Assembly (NCBI RefSeq): GCF_005889715.1
Contig: NZ_VCKW01000010.1
Location: forward strand, 1 to 60,658
DNA from: Actinomadura soli
Lineage (GTDB): Bacteria; Actinomycetota; Actinomycetes; Streptosporangiales; Streptosporangiaceae
Direction: 5' to 3'
Length of the DNA stretch: 60,658 bases
The notes under the pieces are model-generated. The model searched no databases, was not told where the DNA came from, and saw only the letters and a program-made list of their open reading frames with translations. This document shows positions 39,238-47,915 of the stretch, piece by piece. A program made the position numbers and the translations under genes. The first letter of the stretch is position 1. The number at the start of each line of letters is the position of its first letter.

Positions 39238-41390
39238 TGGCGCGCGCCGCGTGGAGCAGGCTCGGAAGCCCGAGCGAGGTCACCGGGGCGCGGGCGTCCG
39301 GTGACGCCGCGGTCATCGCCGTCGGCACGTCCAGCGGCCATCTCTACCTGCGCAGACGCACGGAAGCCGGGTGGCGCTGGGAGCACGCGGGGACTCCGCC
39401 CGGCGCGGTGGAGGTGCTCGACGCCGCTCTGCTCGCCGTCGAGGGATCGAACGCGGTCACACCGGTCGTGGTCGGGGACGACCTCCGGGTCTGGCTGTAC
39501 CGCCCGGGCCAGGCGGGGGCCGCGCCGTGGATCGCTCTCGGCGGCGTCGCACCGGACGAGGACCTGCCCTTCCTCGCCGAATGCGGCGACATCACTGTCA
39601 GCACCTCGCGTGGGGCCACGGCCCTCGTGGTCAGCAGCGCCACGGGACGGCCGTGGATACGCCCGGGCGTCGAACCCGGCGCGACCTGGTCCCGGCTCAC
39701 GCCCGGCGGCGGGCTGGTCGCCGTGGAACTCGCGACGGCGCTCGTGTCCGGTGCGTCCGGGGAGGAGCCGCATTTCTTCGCCCTGGCCCAGCAGCCCGGG
39801 GGCGCCGGGTCCCGCCTCCGGGTCGCCGTCCTCGAGGACTCCGCCTGGACCTGGATCGATCTGGGCGGCCCGGCGCCAGGGGGCGCCCTGCAGACCGGCG
39901 GGCTATCTGCGACCAGCGTCCGCGACGGCGGCGGCCGGCTCCGGGCGTGCGCGGTCGTGCGGCAGATGATCACCGGGAAGGTCGGCATGGTCACCGGCTC
40001 GGGCCGGGACTGGCGGTGGGCCGATCTCGGGCGGCCGCCCGCCCAGTACGCGCCCGCGTCGGCCGTCGTCGCGGCGAAGGGGCCGGACCCCCGGCCCGGC
40101 GACGAGCCCGTCGTCATCGCCCGCGCCGGCCACCACATCTGGACGCGCACGCGCACCGGCGCCTGGACGGATCTCGGGACCACGCCGCAGGACGTCGCCG
40201 TCGTCGATCCGGCGACCGCACGCGAGGGCGTCGCGGCGGACGGGCGGCGCCGCGTGTGGGCGGCCGGCGTGTCCTGGGCGTCCGACCTGTGGACGTTCGA
40301 GTCGGACGATGCCGGCGTGCGGTGGGAGGACCACGGCTGCCCCGCCCCGGTGATCTCGGTCCCGGGCGTCTCGGTCGGCCCGAACATGATGCACGTCGTC
40401 GACGGGTACGGCGCGGTGTGGAGCTGCCAGCTGTGGCTGAACGGGCCCGACGGTTTCGTCAACCCCACCGGCACCTGGACGTACCACGGCCCGCCCGCCG
40501 CCGGCGTCACGGCCGCCGTGGGCGTCGGGGTGCTCAACATGGAGGGCAGCGAGCCCCGCCCGACCTGGGTGTTCGTGGTCGGCAGCGACGGGCGTCTCTG
40601 GGCGAGGACGGCCGTCGACGAGGAAGGGGAGGCCGCCTGGTCCTGGGTGGACCACGGCGCCCCCGCCGACGGGCCGATCAGGACCGGCGCCGCGCCGGTC
40701 GGCGTCGACTTCTTCGGAGGCCCGCCCGCCGTCCACGTGCTGGGCGACGACGGGCGCCTCTGGATGCGCCGCATCTCCGGGGGCGACTGGCGCTGGAGCG
40801 ACCGCGGCGTGCCGCAGGGCCAGCTGATCTTCGCGATCGTGGGCGCCGCCGCCCCGGAGGGCGAGGCGGGGCCGCGGCCGGTCGCCGCCGTCGTCACCGG
40901 CGACGGGCACCTCTGGATCAGCGTGCCGGAGGGCGACTCCTTCCGGTGGAGCGATCTGGGCATGCCGTCCCCGGCCGAGAAGGTCGTCGCCGGGATCGGC
41001 GTCGAGACCGTGGCGGACGACTCCCCGGCGGTGGACATCGTGGTCGTCGGCTCACCGAGCGGGCAGGTGTGGAGCCACCGATGGGAGCCTGGAAAGCCTG
41101 GGCAATGGACGGCGTACGGGCGTCCGGCCGGCGCACGCGTCCGCGGCGGCGTCGGGACGGTGCGCCCTCCGAACGAGGCGGGCTGCTTCATCGCGGTCAT
41201 CGGAAACGACCAGCAGGTCTGGGTGACCTGGTCCACCGAGCCCGGGACATGGACGCGCTGGGACCCGCCGCAGACCGCCGCCACGGTCATCGCGGGGAAG
41301 GCCGTCCTGCTGGGCAAGCCGTGCGCGGTGGTGCTGGACGAGGACCGGCGGGTCCACGTCGTGACCGCCGCGACCGGGGAGCGGGCCTGA
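39237..41390 (+). CDS. Tandem-repeat beta-propeller protein, PLL-lectin/DUF346-like (copy 1)
   Basis: 717 residues made almost wholly of about 14 repeats of 45-55 residues. Each repeat ends in a variant of W-x-W-x-D-x-G-x-P after a strand like DGRLWxR (for example DGRLWMRRISGGDWRWSDRGVP). Fourteen blades would make two seven-bladed propellers, the blade number known for Photorhabdus PLL-type fucose lectins; the truncated last repeat could be closed by the N-terminal AAWSRLGSPS strand. No signal peptide, membrane segment or catalytic motif is seen. It follows the TcA genes by 72 bp and is joined to the next gene by TGATG. Inferred role: a glycan-binding accessory of the toxin. A propeller of other function cannot be excluded. 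Confidence 0.8.
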   Translation: MARAAWSRLGSPSEVTGARASGDAAVIAVGTSSGHLYLRRRTEAGWRWEHAGTPPGAVEVLDAALLAVEGSNAVTPVVVGDDLRVWLYRPGQAGAAPWIALGGVAPDEDLPFLAECGDITVSTSRGATALVVSSATGRPWIRPGVEPGATWSRLTPGGGLVAVELATALVSGASGEEPHFFALAQQPGGAGSRLRVAVLEDSAWTWIDLGGPAPGGALQTGGLSATSVRDGGGRLRACAVVRQMITGKVGMVTGSGRDWRWADLGRPPAQYAPASAVVAAKGPDPRPGDEPVVIARAGHHIWTRTRTGAWTDLGTTPQDVAVVDPATAREGVAADGRRRVWAAGVSWASDLWTFESDDAGVRWEDHGCPAPVISVPGVSVGPNMMHVVDGYGAVWSCQLWLNGPDGFVNPTGTWTYHGPPAAGVTAAVGVGVLNMEGSEPRPTWVFVVGSDGRLWARTAVDEEGEAAWSWVDHGAPADGPIRTGAAPVGVDFFGGPPAVHVLGDDGRLWMRRISGGDWRWSDRGVPQGQLIFAIVGAAAPEGEAGPRPVAAVVTGDGHLWISVPEGDSFRWSDLGMPSPAEKVVAGIGVETVADDSPAVDIVVVGSPSGQVWSHRWEPGKPGQWTAYGRPAGARVRGGVGTVRPPNEAGCFIAVIGNDQQVWVTWSTEPGTWTRWDPPQTAATVIAGKAVLLGKPCAVVLDEDRRVHVVTAATGERA

Positions 41391-43582
41391 TGGCGCCCGT
41401 CCGGTGGACCGATCTCGGCGGGCTCGGCGAGGTCACCTGGGCCCGGGCGGCCGGCGACGCCGCGCTCATCGCCGCCGGCACCTCCAGCGGCCACCTCTAC
41501 CTGCGCAGACGCGAAGGAGCCGGCTGGCGCTGGGAGCACGCCGGGCGGGCACCGGGAGCCGTCGGCGTGCTCGGCGTGGCCCTGCTCCCCGCTGCCGGGG
41601 GATCGGGCGCCGTCGCTCCGGCGGTGCTCGTCCGCGACTGCAAGGGCGACTCCCGCGCGTGGCTGCGTTCGGCCGGGGCGGGGCGCAGGCCGTGGATCCG
41701 CCTCGGCGGCCCGGACCCGGACCTGGAAAAGTTCAACATGTCCGACATCGTCTCGGCCACCACGCGGCACGGCACGGACGTCCGGCACACGCTCGTGACC
41801 ACCAGCGCGGCGGGACGGCCGTGGGCACGTCATGACGCCGGCCCCGGCGCGTCCTGGCTGCGCGTCCCGACGGACGCCGACTGGATCGGCGTGGAACTCG
41901 CGATGACGCTCGCGTCCGTCGCGGCCGGGGCGGAGCCGCAGCCGCACCTGTTCGCCCTGACCATAGACCGCGAGTCCTTCGTGGATCAGGCCCTCCGGGT
42001 CGCCGTCCTCGAAGGTTCGCTCTGGACCTGGATCGACCCCGGCATCCCCCCGGACGCCGGGTTCGTCCAGTCCCTGTCGGCGGCCGGCTTCCGCGACGCC
42101 GACGGCCGCCTCCAGGCGTGCGCCGCCGTCGTCGGGGGAGACGACAACGCCATGGTGCTCACGGGCTCGGGCCGCGACTGGCGGTGGACCGACCTCGGCC
42201 AGGCGCCCGGCCCCGACCTGATCCGAACGGCCGTGGTCGTGGACCCGGGCGCGGACCCGCGACCCGGCGCCGAGCCGGTCGTCGTCGCCAGCGCCTTCTC
42301 CGATCACATCTGGACGCGCACGCTGACCGGATCCTGGACGGACCTGGGAGCCGCACCGCGCGAAGCCGCCGTCGACCCGGCCGCCGCGCTCGACCTCACC
42401 GCCGCGGCGGGGCGGCGGCGCGTGTGGACCGCCGGCGTGTCCTCGGACTCAGGCCTGTGGAGCTTCGAGTCGGACGACACCGGCGTGCGCTGGGAGGAGC
42501 ACGGCCGCCCCGGTTCGCTGGCTTCGCTCGTCGGGGCCTACACCGACGCTCTCGATATTCACGACAAGCGCCGCGTCGTGGTCCATGCCATCGACGCGAA
42601 CGGCGCGCTGTGGAGTTGCGATCGGTGGGGGAGCCCGGGCGCCGGCCTCTCCGACTCGCGCGGCTTCTGGACCCGCCACGGCCTGCCCCCGTCCGGTGCG
42701 GTCTGCGCCCAGGGCGCCGGTGTCTTCAACATCGACACCGGATTCGTCGCGCCGGCCTGGGTGTTCGTGGTCGACGGCGACGGGCGCCTGTGGGCGATGA
42801 GGGGCGCCCGGGGCGGCTGGGCCTGGATCGCCCACGGCGCTCCCCCCGGCAAGTCGATCGTGACGGCCGCCGCGCCGTTCCCGGCCGATCTGACGGGCGG
42901 CCAGCCGACCGTGTTCGCGCTGGCCGACGACGGGCGGATCTGGATGCACCCCGCGGGCATGGGCGGCCTGCCCTGGATCGACTGCGGCGGGCCGCAGGGG
43001 CAGCTGATCTCGAGGTTCGTGGGCGCGGCCGCCCCGATCGGCCTGGCGGGACTGCTGCCGGCGGCCGTCGTCATCACCAAGGACGGGAACCTCTGGATCG
43101 CCGACTCGGCCGAGTCGGGAGGCGGGTCGTTCAAATGGAACCTCCTCGGCACCCCCGACCCGGCCGAGACGCTCATCGCCGGGATCGGCGTCCACGTCGT
43201 GACCGCCCCGGCGGACTCCGACGCCCTGGACATCGTGGTCCTCGGCGCACCGAGCGGGCACGTGTGGCGCCTCCGCTGGGCGCGGGGACGCCCCCTGAGC
43301 TGGACGAGGCACGGACGGCCGGCCGACGCCCGCCTCCGCGGCGGCCTCGGAACCATGCCCGATCCCGCAGACCCAGCGGGCTGCCTCATAGCGGTCATCG
43401 GAAACGACCAGCAGGTCTGGGTGACCCGCTCCACCGCCCCCGGGACGTGGACGCGCTGGGACCCGCACCCCGACACGACGACGATCATCGCCGGGCAGGC
43501 CGAGACGCTGCTGAACCTGCCGTGCGCGGTCGTACTGGACGGCGAACGGCGCCTCCGCATCGCGACACCGCAAAACGGCTAG
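41390..43582 (+). CDS. Tandem-repeat beta-propeller protein, PLL-lectin/DUF346-like (copy 2)
   Basis: 730 residues, a full-length paralogue of the preceding gene, sharing the same repeat order (TSSGHLYLRRR near residue 30, GSGRDWRWTDLG near the middle, IGNDQQVWVT near the end). Its ATG overlaps the previous TGA by one base, so the pair is translationally coupled. Repeats again number about 14. Conservation is strongest at the aromatic and DxG positions and weakest in the loops, as expected if the loops bind different ligands. It has no secretion signal, like the toxin subunits. It ends 36 bp before the convergent TPR gene. Confidence 0.8.
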   Translation: MAPVRWTDLGGLGEVTWARAAGDAALIAAGTSSGHLYLRRREGAGWRWEHAGRAPGAVGVLGVALLPAAGGSGAVAPAVLVRDCKGDSRAWLRSAGAGRRPWIRLGGPDPDLEKFNMSDIVSATTRHGTDVRHTLVTTSAAGRPWARHDAGPGASWLRVPTDADWIGVELAMTLASVAAGAEPQPHLFALTIDRESFVDQALRVAVLEGSLWTWIDPGIPPDAGFVQSLSAAGFRDADGRLQACAAVVGGDDNAMVLTGSGRDWRWTDLGQAPGPDLIRTAVVVDPGADPRPGAEPVVVASAFSDHIWTRTLTGSWTDLGAAPREAAVDPAAALDLTAAAGRRRVWTAGVSSDSGLWSFESDDTGVRWEEHGRPGSLASLVGAYTDALDIHDKRRVVVHAIDANGALWSCDRWGSPGAGLSDSRGFWTRHGLPPSGAVCAQGAGVFNIDTGFVAPAWVFVVDGDGRLWAMRGARGGWAWIAHGAPPGKSIVTAAAPFPADLTGGQPTVFALADDGRIWMHPAGMGGLPWIDCGGPQGQLISRFVGAAAPIGLAGLLPAAVVITKDGNLWIADSAESGGGSFKWNLLGTPDPAETLIAGIGVHVVTAPADSDALDIVVLGAPSGHVWRLRWARGRPLSWTRHGRPADARLRGGLGTMPDPADPAGCLIAVIGNDQQVWVTRSTAPGTWTRWDPHPDTTTIIAGQAETLLNLPCAVVLDGERRLRIATPQNG

Positions 43583-43618
43583 CCGCCCGGCGAACGGGAC
43601 ACCTATGCGGTAGGTCGG

Positions 43619-44920
43619 TCAGGTGGCCTTGCCGCGGACGACGTAGAGGTTCATGTCGGTGAAGTCGAGGGTGACGTTGTAGGGCTTGTGGAAGCAGTGG
43701 AAGAAGGCGGCCGGCACGTCGAACCCATGGGGGGCGAGCACGGCTTTCGGGTTCGTCTCGCAGTAGACCTCCTTGGCGACGGCGTCGCCGAGGCGGATCT
43801 CCTTCGGGTAGCAGGGGTAGGTGACGGCCGGGTGGCTCTGGGCGAACGTCTCGATCGGACGGTCGTGGTCGGTGCGGATCTGCAACTGCTCGGCGGTTTC
43901 GCCGAACACGACCGCGGCGCTCTCGCCGCCCCGTCCACCGAAGTTCACACCCACCACACGTGAGCCGGAGCCCGCGATGCTGCCTCTGCTGTGCACATAC
44001 TGCTCACGGGCCAGCCAGAGCGGGAGGGGCTTGACGCCCGCCCGTGCGGCGGCGGCGCGCGCATTCCTGGCCGATTCGGGGGTCCGGCGGCGCAGGATCA
44101 GCGACCGGCCCGCGTAGTCGAAGGTGGTCAGCAAGTGGTAGAAGACCCACGTGCCGATCATGCCGTCGCTCTCGGTGTCGACATCCTCGCCCGACTCCGT
44201 CGACCACCAGCCCACGGGGACGTTGCGCAGTTCGATACCGCCCAGCTTGAACGAGTCCAGCACCCCGTAGTGCGCCCATACGGCGCCGTCCTCGAAATCG
44301 ATCTTCTGGCTGGCGACGGGGCTCAGCCCGGCCTCCTTGGCCATCGTCGCGGTCACGCCCAGGTTCGGGGCGCCGGTGTAGAACGCGAAGCGCTTCGGCG
44401 GTCCGCCGTTGACCGACGCCTCCACCAGCGGCATCGGGTCCATCTGCTGGAACGGCACCCGCCCGACGTCGCCGTGGATCTGGTACGCCTCGCCGCGGAC
44501 CGCCGCGAACCACTTGGCGTAGGCGTCCTCGCCGATCGCCTGCCAGTGTGGTGCGGACAGAGAGAATTTGTCCTGCCGTATATAGCAGTCAGCCAGGTAG
44601 TAGTTGGTGTCCCTGTCGCCGGGTGCCAACTGAAGGGCCATCTTGAGGTATTTCTCAGCGTCGGGGAACCGGTTGGCCAGGAGCCCGACATAACCGCGCC
44701 GGCGGGCCGCGTGCAGGTTAGTGGGGTCCTTTTTCAGGATCTCCTCGTACGCGCGGCCGGCCTTCTCGAAATTCCCGGCCTTGAACAACGCGTCCGCGTC
44801 ACCGCCGTCGGCCCGTGCCGTGGCCGCCTGGCCCAGCAGCGGTGTGGTCGCGGCGGCACCGGCCACCACGACGGCGCCCCGCAACAGCGAACGCCGGTCC
44901 CATTCTCCGTCACCAGCCAC
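43619..44920 (-). CDS. Tat-exported TPR protein with retropepsin-like domain lacking the catalytic Asp
   Basis: 433 residues from GTG 44920, placed by AAGGAG six bases upstream. The N-terminus DRRSLLRGAVVVAGAAATTPLLG followed by ARA looks like a twin-arginine signal. Residues ~40-140 are TPR-like helices (ALFKAGNFEKAGRAYEEILKKDP...). From ~163 on the sequence follows bacterial retropepsin-like proteases (PLVEASVNGGPPKRFAF, then ...DGMIGTWVF...FDYAGRSLIL), but the DTGA motif reads YTGA with Tyr181, so peptidase activity is unlikely. It could be a binding or structural protein. It lies downstream of three secreted phosphoesterase-type genes in the same direction, 188 bp from the nearest. Confidence 0.8.
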   Translation of the reverse strand: MAGDGEWDRRSLLRGAVVVAGAAATTPLLGQAATARADGGDADALFKAGNFEKAGRAYEEILKKDPTNLHAARRRGYVGLLANRFPDAEKYLKMALQLAPGDRDTNYYLADCYIRQDKFSLSAPHWQAIGEDAYAKWFAAVRGEAYQIHGDVGRVPFQQMDPMPLVEASVNGGPPKRFAFYTGAPNLGVTATMAKEAGLSPVASQKIDFEDGAVWAHYGVLDSFKLGGIELRNVPVGWWSTESGEDVDTESDGMIGTWVFYHLLTTFDYAGRSLILRRRTPESARNARAAAARAGVKPLPLWLAREQYVHSRGSIAGSGSRVVGVNFGGRGGESAAVVFGETAEQLQIRTDHDRPIETFAQSHPAVTYPCYPKEIRLGDAVAKEVYCETNPKAVLAPHGFDVPAAFFHCFHKPYNVTLDFTDMNLYVVRGKAT

Positions 44921-45108
44921 GCACTTCTCCTTTTCGTGATCACCTTCCGTCCGTGTTTTTCTAGCCAATGGACGGTCACAGCGCGGTGCCCGAAGCTGTG
45001 ACCCAGATGTGACCCGGTCCGCTGCCGGATGGTGCCGACTCCGCGATGGCCGCCGGGCGAGGAACCGGCCGGAGATCGCCGTCAGGTGCTCGGCGATCTC
45101 CGGGACGG

Positions 45109-46074
45109 TCACGGAGCGGGCACCGTCCGCGGCTGCCAGGAGAAGACCTGAGGCGAGCGCGGATCGATGGTGACGCGGAGCCAGTTGCCCGCGGTGTCGC
45201 CGAAGGTCTCCAGCCGGGTCAGGTTGGCCACCCCGGCATAGCCCGGCTCCACCTCATACGCGTGCTCGTCGCCGTGCACGAGCAGGACCGGCTTGCCGAA
45301 GGCGCGGGAGCGTTCGACGATCCGCGCGCGGATGTCGGCGAAGCCGGGGGTGCCGGTGGGCTCCGCCTGCATCATCAGCAGCACGCCGGGAGCGCGGGTA
45401 CGGGCGGCCCGAGCGAAGGCGGTGTCGATCCAGTCGAGCGCGGCGGCCTTCCGGGCCTCGAACTCCGCCAGGCGCAGGTCGGGCCGGTCGCCCCCGGGGA
45501 GTTCGGCCCACGGTGCCAGGTCGTTCTGGCTGCCCACGACGTGGACGGTGCCGACGACGACCTTGGCGCTGGTGAAGAGCACGTTCTCGCGGTAGTCCGT
45601 ATACCGGGGGTCGAGGGCCTGGGAGCGCACCGGCATCGAGCGGCGGCCGAGGGTGCGTCCCACTCTGGGGTAGAACACCCGGCGGACCGCCTGCAAGCGC
45701 TCGGTCGGCAGGTAACCGCCCGCCGCCGCGCGGTGGCAGTCGGTCCATTCGTTGTCGCCGGGGGTGAGGACGAACGGGTCCCTGAAGGTGCCGAACAGCC
45801 CCGCCAGGTCGGCGAAGCGGGCGTCGTCGCAGGTCGACGATCCGTTCTTGACGTCACCGGCGTGCAGCACGTAACGCACGCCGGGGCTGGAGTTGATGTC
45901 CTTGACCAGCCGGGGGAACACCGCTCTCTGGGCGTCGCCGTACGGGGTGTCGCCGAGCAGCGCGAAGGTCTCCGGGTGGCCACCGGTCACCTGGGCGGAC
46001 GCGGCGGCAGGGGCCGCGAGCCCGACCACGAGCGCGGCGGTGAGGGCGCTCTTCATGAGCATGGGGGTACGCAT
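45109..46074 (-). CDS. Secreted metallophosphoesterase
   Basis: 321 residues with an N-terminal signal peptide (ALTAALVVGLAAPAAASA). Metallophosphoesterase motifs in order: LGDTPYG, HAGDVKNG, TPGDNEWTDCH (the GNHE-like block) and VHGDEH. Two metals should be bound by these Asp, His and Asn residues. The start is uncertain: ATG 46074 has no clear ribosome site, and ATGs at codons 5 and 7 would also give a good signal peptide. With the PhoD-like gene upstream it suggests scavenging of phosphate from organic esters outside the cell. Confidence 0.88.
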   Translation of the reverse strand: MRTPMLMKSALTAALVVGLAAPAAASAQVTGGHPETFALLGDTPYGDAQRAVFPRLVKDINSSPGVRYVLHAGDVKNGSSTCDDARFADLAGLFGTFRDPFVLTPGDNEWTDCHRAAAGGYLPTERLQAVRRVFYPRVGRTLGRRSMPVRSQALDPRYTDYRENVLFTSAKVVVGTVHVVGSQNDLAPWAELPGGDRPDLRLAEFEARKAAALDWIDTAFARAARTRAPGVLLMMQAEPTGTPGFADIRARIVERSRAFGKPVLLVHGDEHAYEVEPGYAGVANLTRLETFGDTAGNWLRVTIDPRSPQVFSWQPRTVPAP

Positions 46075-46220
46075 CAGCGATTATCGGCAGATGCCGGGCC
46101 CGTTCCGGTGACGGTCGGCTGTCCAGGAGCCGACCTCTGCTCGACGAACGCGCCCACGCGAAGTCCTGTGGTGCGGCATGCCGAACCGGCCCGGAAGCCC
46201 CCGGGCCGGTTCAGGGGTGG

Positions 46221-47915
46221 TCAGCGGACGGTGATCTCAGCGGCCGAGGCGTAGGCCCCGCCGCCCGACCGGCTCGATGTGAGCCGGACGAGTTCTGCAT
46301 CGACCGGATCGAAGGTGACGGTCTTGGCGGCCTTGCTCGCCGCCCAGGTCCCCTTCGCGACCTCGGTGAAGGTGATTCCGTCGGTGCTCACCTCGATGGT
46401 GTAGTCGAGGATGTCGCCGTTGGGGCTGCCGTCCTGCCGGGGCAGGTACTGCAGCGAGCCGATCTTCCGGACCCCGTCCAGGTGGACGGTGATCGACTGC
46501 GGAAGGGTGACCGGCGGGCTCCACTCGGTGTGCCAGATGGTGCCGGGGTTGCCGTCCACGGCCTTCTCGGGCTCGTTGCCCAGGTGCCAGCTGGTCGCGA
46601 ACGCCGGAGCGTAGTGGCACTCCCCGGGCACTGTCACCGGCACCTGGACGGACTGCTCGCCGAAGAACACCGTGACGCGGTAGTCGCCGGGCGGTGTCGT
46701 GACCGGCGCGGTGACCGGCAGGTACAGGTCGCGTGCCTCACCCGCCGGGACGGTCAGGTTGCGTGCCGTGCCGTCCACCCGCAGCGGAGCCTGGGCCTCG
46801 GCCCGGACCGCCGTCGTCGTCTCCTTGGCGGACGTGTTGACGGAGCGGGCGGCGACTGCGGAGACCCGTCCGGTGCCGGGCTCACACTGGTCCAAGGTGA
46901 TCCGGGCCGGGAACACCGTCTGGCGAACATCCGTATCGGGCTTCAGGCGTGCCCAGGTGAAGGGCTGGTCCGCGTAGTAGTTGCCGCAGGCGGCCCCGGC
47001 TTTGCGCGAGTCGCCCCGGTCGTATGCCGCCTTGCAGGTGGCCAGGTCCGGCACGGCGGTGTCGTACTCGACGTCCATGGCGGCCTCGGCCACGCGGCCG
47101 CGCGCGAACAGGAAGCTGGTGTACTGACGGGTGGAGACCCGGGAGTCTCCGACGAACGCGGCCTCGTCGTAGGCGTTGGTCTGGGTCAGGTACGACCAGA
47201 AGGGCGCGAGCGCGCAGCCGAACTTCTGCGCCTGCGCGCAGCGGATGCTGGAGAAGTCCGCCCCCAGGACCGCCATCTCGGTGTCACCGGCGCGCTTGCG
47301 CAGTGCGGTGTCGAACTCGGTGGCGGCGGCCTGCGCGACGGGTGCGCCCACGGCGCCCACGCGGCCGCTCAGCAGGTGGGTCTCCTGGGACGAGCCGCGG
47401 CCGGCCACCGTGAGCTGGGCCTGGTCCTCGCCCTGGACGCGCACGAAGCCCGCGGCGCCCCGCACGCTGACGGTGCCGGAGTTGATCAGGATCGCGCTGG
47501 CGCGGACACCTCCGTCACCGAGGAACGGGGTGCGCCCGGGGGAGACCGCGACGCGGTAGCCGTCGCCGGTGCTCCGGCTCAGCCGCCTGGCCAGGTGCTC
47601 GGCGCCCGGCCCGAGAATGTCGGTCAGCAGCAGGACGTCGGGCGCCTTCGGAACGCTCTTGATGACGCGGTTCGCGAAGTGGTCGAGGTCGGCGGTGTCC
47701 GCGGCGTCGGCGGGACGCATCGCGTCCTGCAGGTTCGCCTGGACGACCACCAGGTCCGTGGAACGTTCCGCGGGCGCGGCGAAGGCGGGTTCGGGTCTGC
47801 TGAAGGCGCCTGACGTAAGCAACCCGGCCAGCAGGGTGCCGGCCATGAGGGTGACGACCGTCGCCATCGTGGGGACGGACCCTGCGCGGCCGATGAAGTT
47901 CTTCGCCACGTTCAT
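46221..47915 (-). CDS. Secreted endonuclease/exonuclease/phosphatase-like protein with C-terminal discoidin (F5/8 type C) domain
   Basis: 564 residues, signal peptide in the first ~45. Residues ~50-330 follow the EEP fold (LVVVQANLQ..., DVLLLTDIL where active enzymes usually have a Q-E pair, GVRASAILINSG), so activity is doubtful. A linker with an Ig-like stretch (~370-430) leads to a discoidin/CBM32-like domain (~435-564: SWHLGNEPEKAVDGNPGTIWHTEW, ...IGSLQYLPRQDGSPNGDILDYTIEVSTDG). That domain usually binds sugars or lipids. Its ATG overlaps the PhoD stop (ATGA), so it is translated with the phosphatase. Confidence 0.82.
   Translation of the reverse strand: MNVAKNFIGRAGSVPTMATVVTLMAGTLLAGLLTSGAFSRPEPAFAAPAERSTDLVVVQANLQDAMRPADAADTADLDHFANRVIKSVPKAPDVLLLTDILGPGAEHLARRLSRSTGDGYRVAVSPGRTPFLGDGGVRASAILINSGTVSVRGAAGFVRVQGEDQAQLTVAGRGSSQETHLLSGRVGAVGAPVAQAAATEFDTALRKRAGDTEMAVLGADFSSIRCAQAQKFGCALAPFWSYLTQTNAYDEAAFVGDSRVSTRQYTSFLFARGRVAEAAMDVEYDTAVPDLATCKAAYDRGDSRKAGAACGNYYADQPFTWARLKPDTDVRQTVFPARITLDQCEPGTGRVSAVAARSVNTSAKETTTAVRAEAQAPLRVDGTARNLTVPAGEARDLYLPVTAPVTTPPGDYRVTVFFGEQSVQVPVTVPGECHYAPAFATSWHLGNEPEKAVDGNPGTIWHTEWSPPVTLPQSITVHLDGVRKIGSLQYLPRQDGSPNGDILDYTIEVSTDGITFTEVAKGTWAASKAAKTVTFDPVDAELVRLTSSRSGGGAYASAAEITVR

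Noticed and set aside
35940..39773. 1277-codon minus-strand frame across the second TcA gene
   Set aside because: It spans two real plus-strand genes and the gap between them and has no domain signature.
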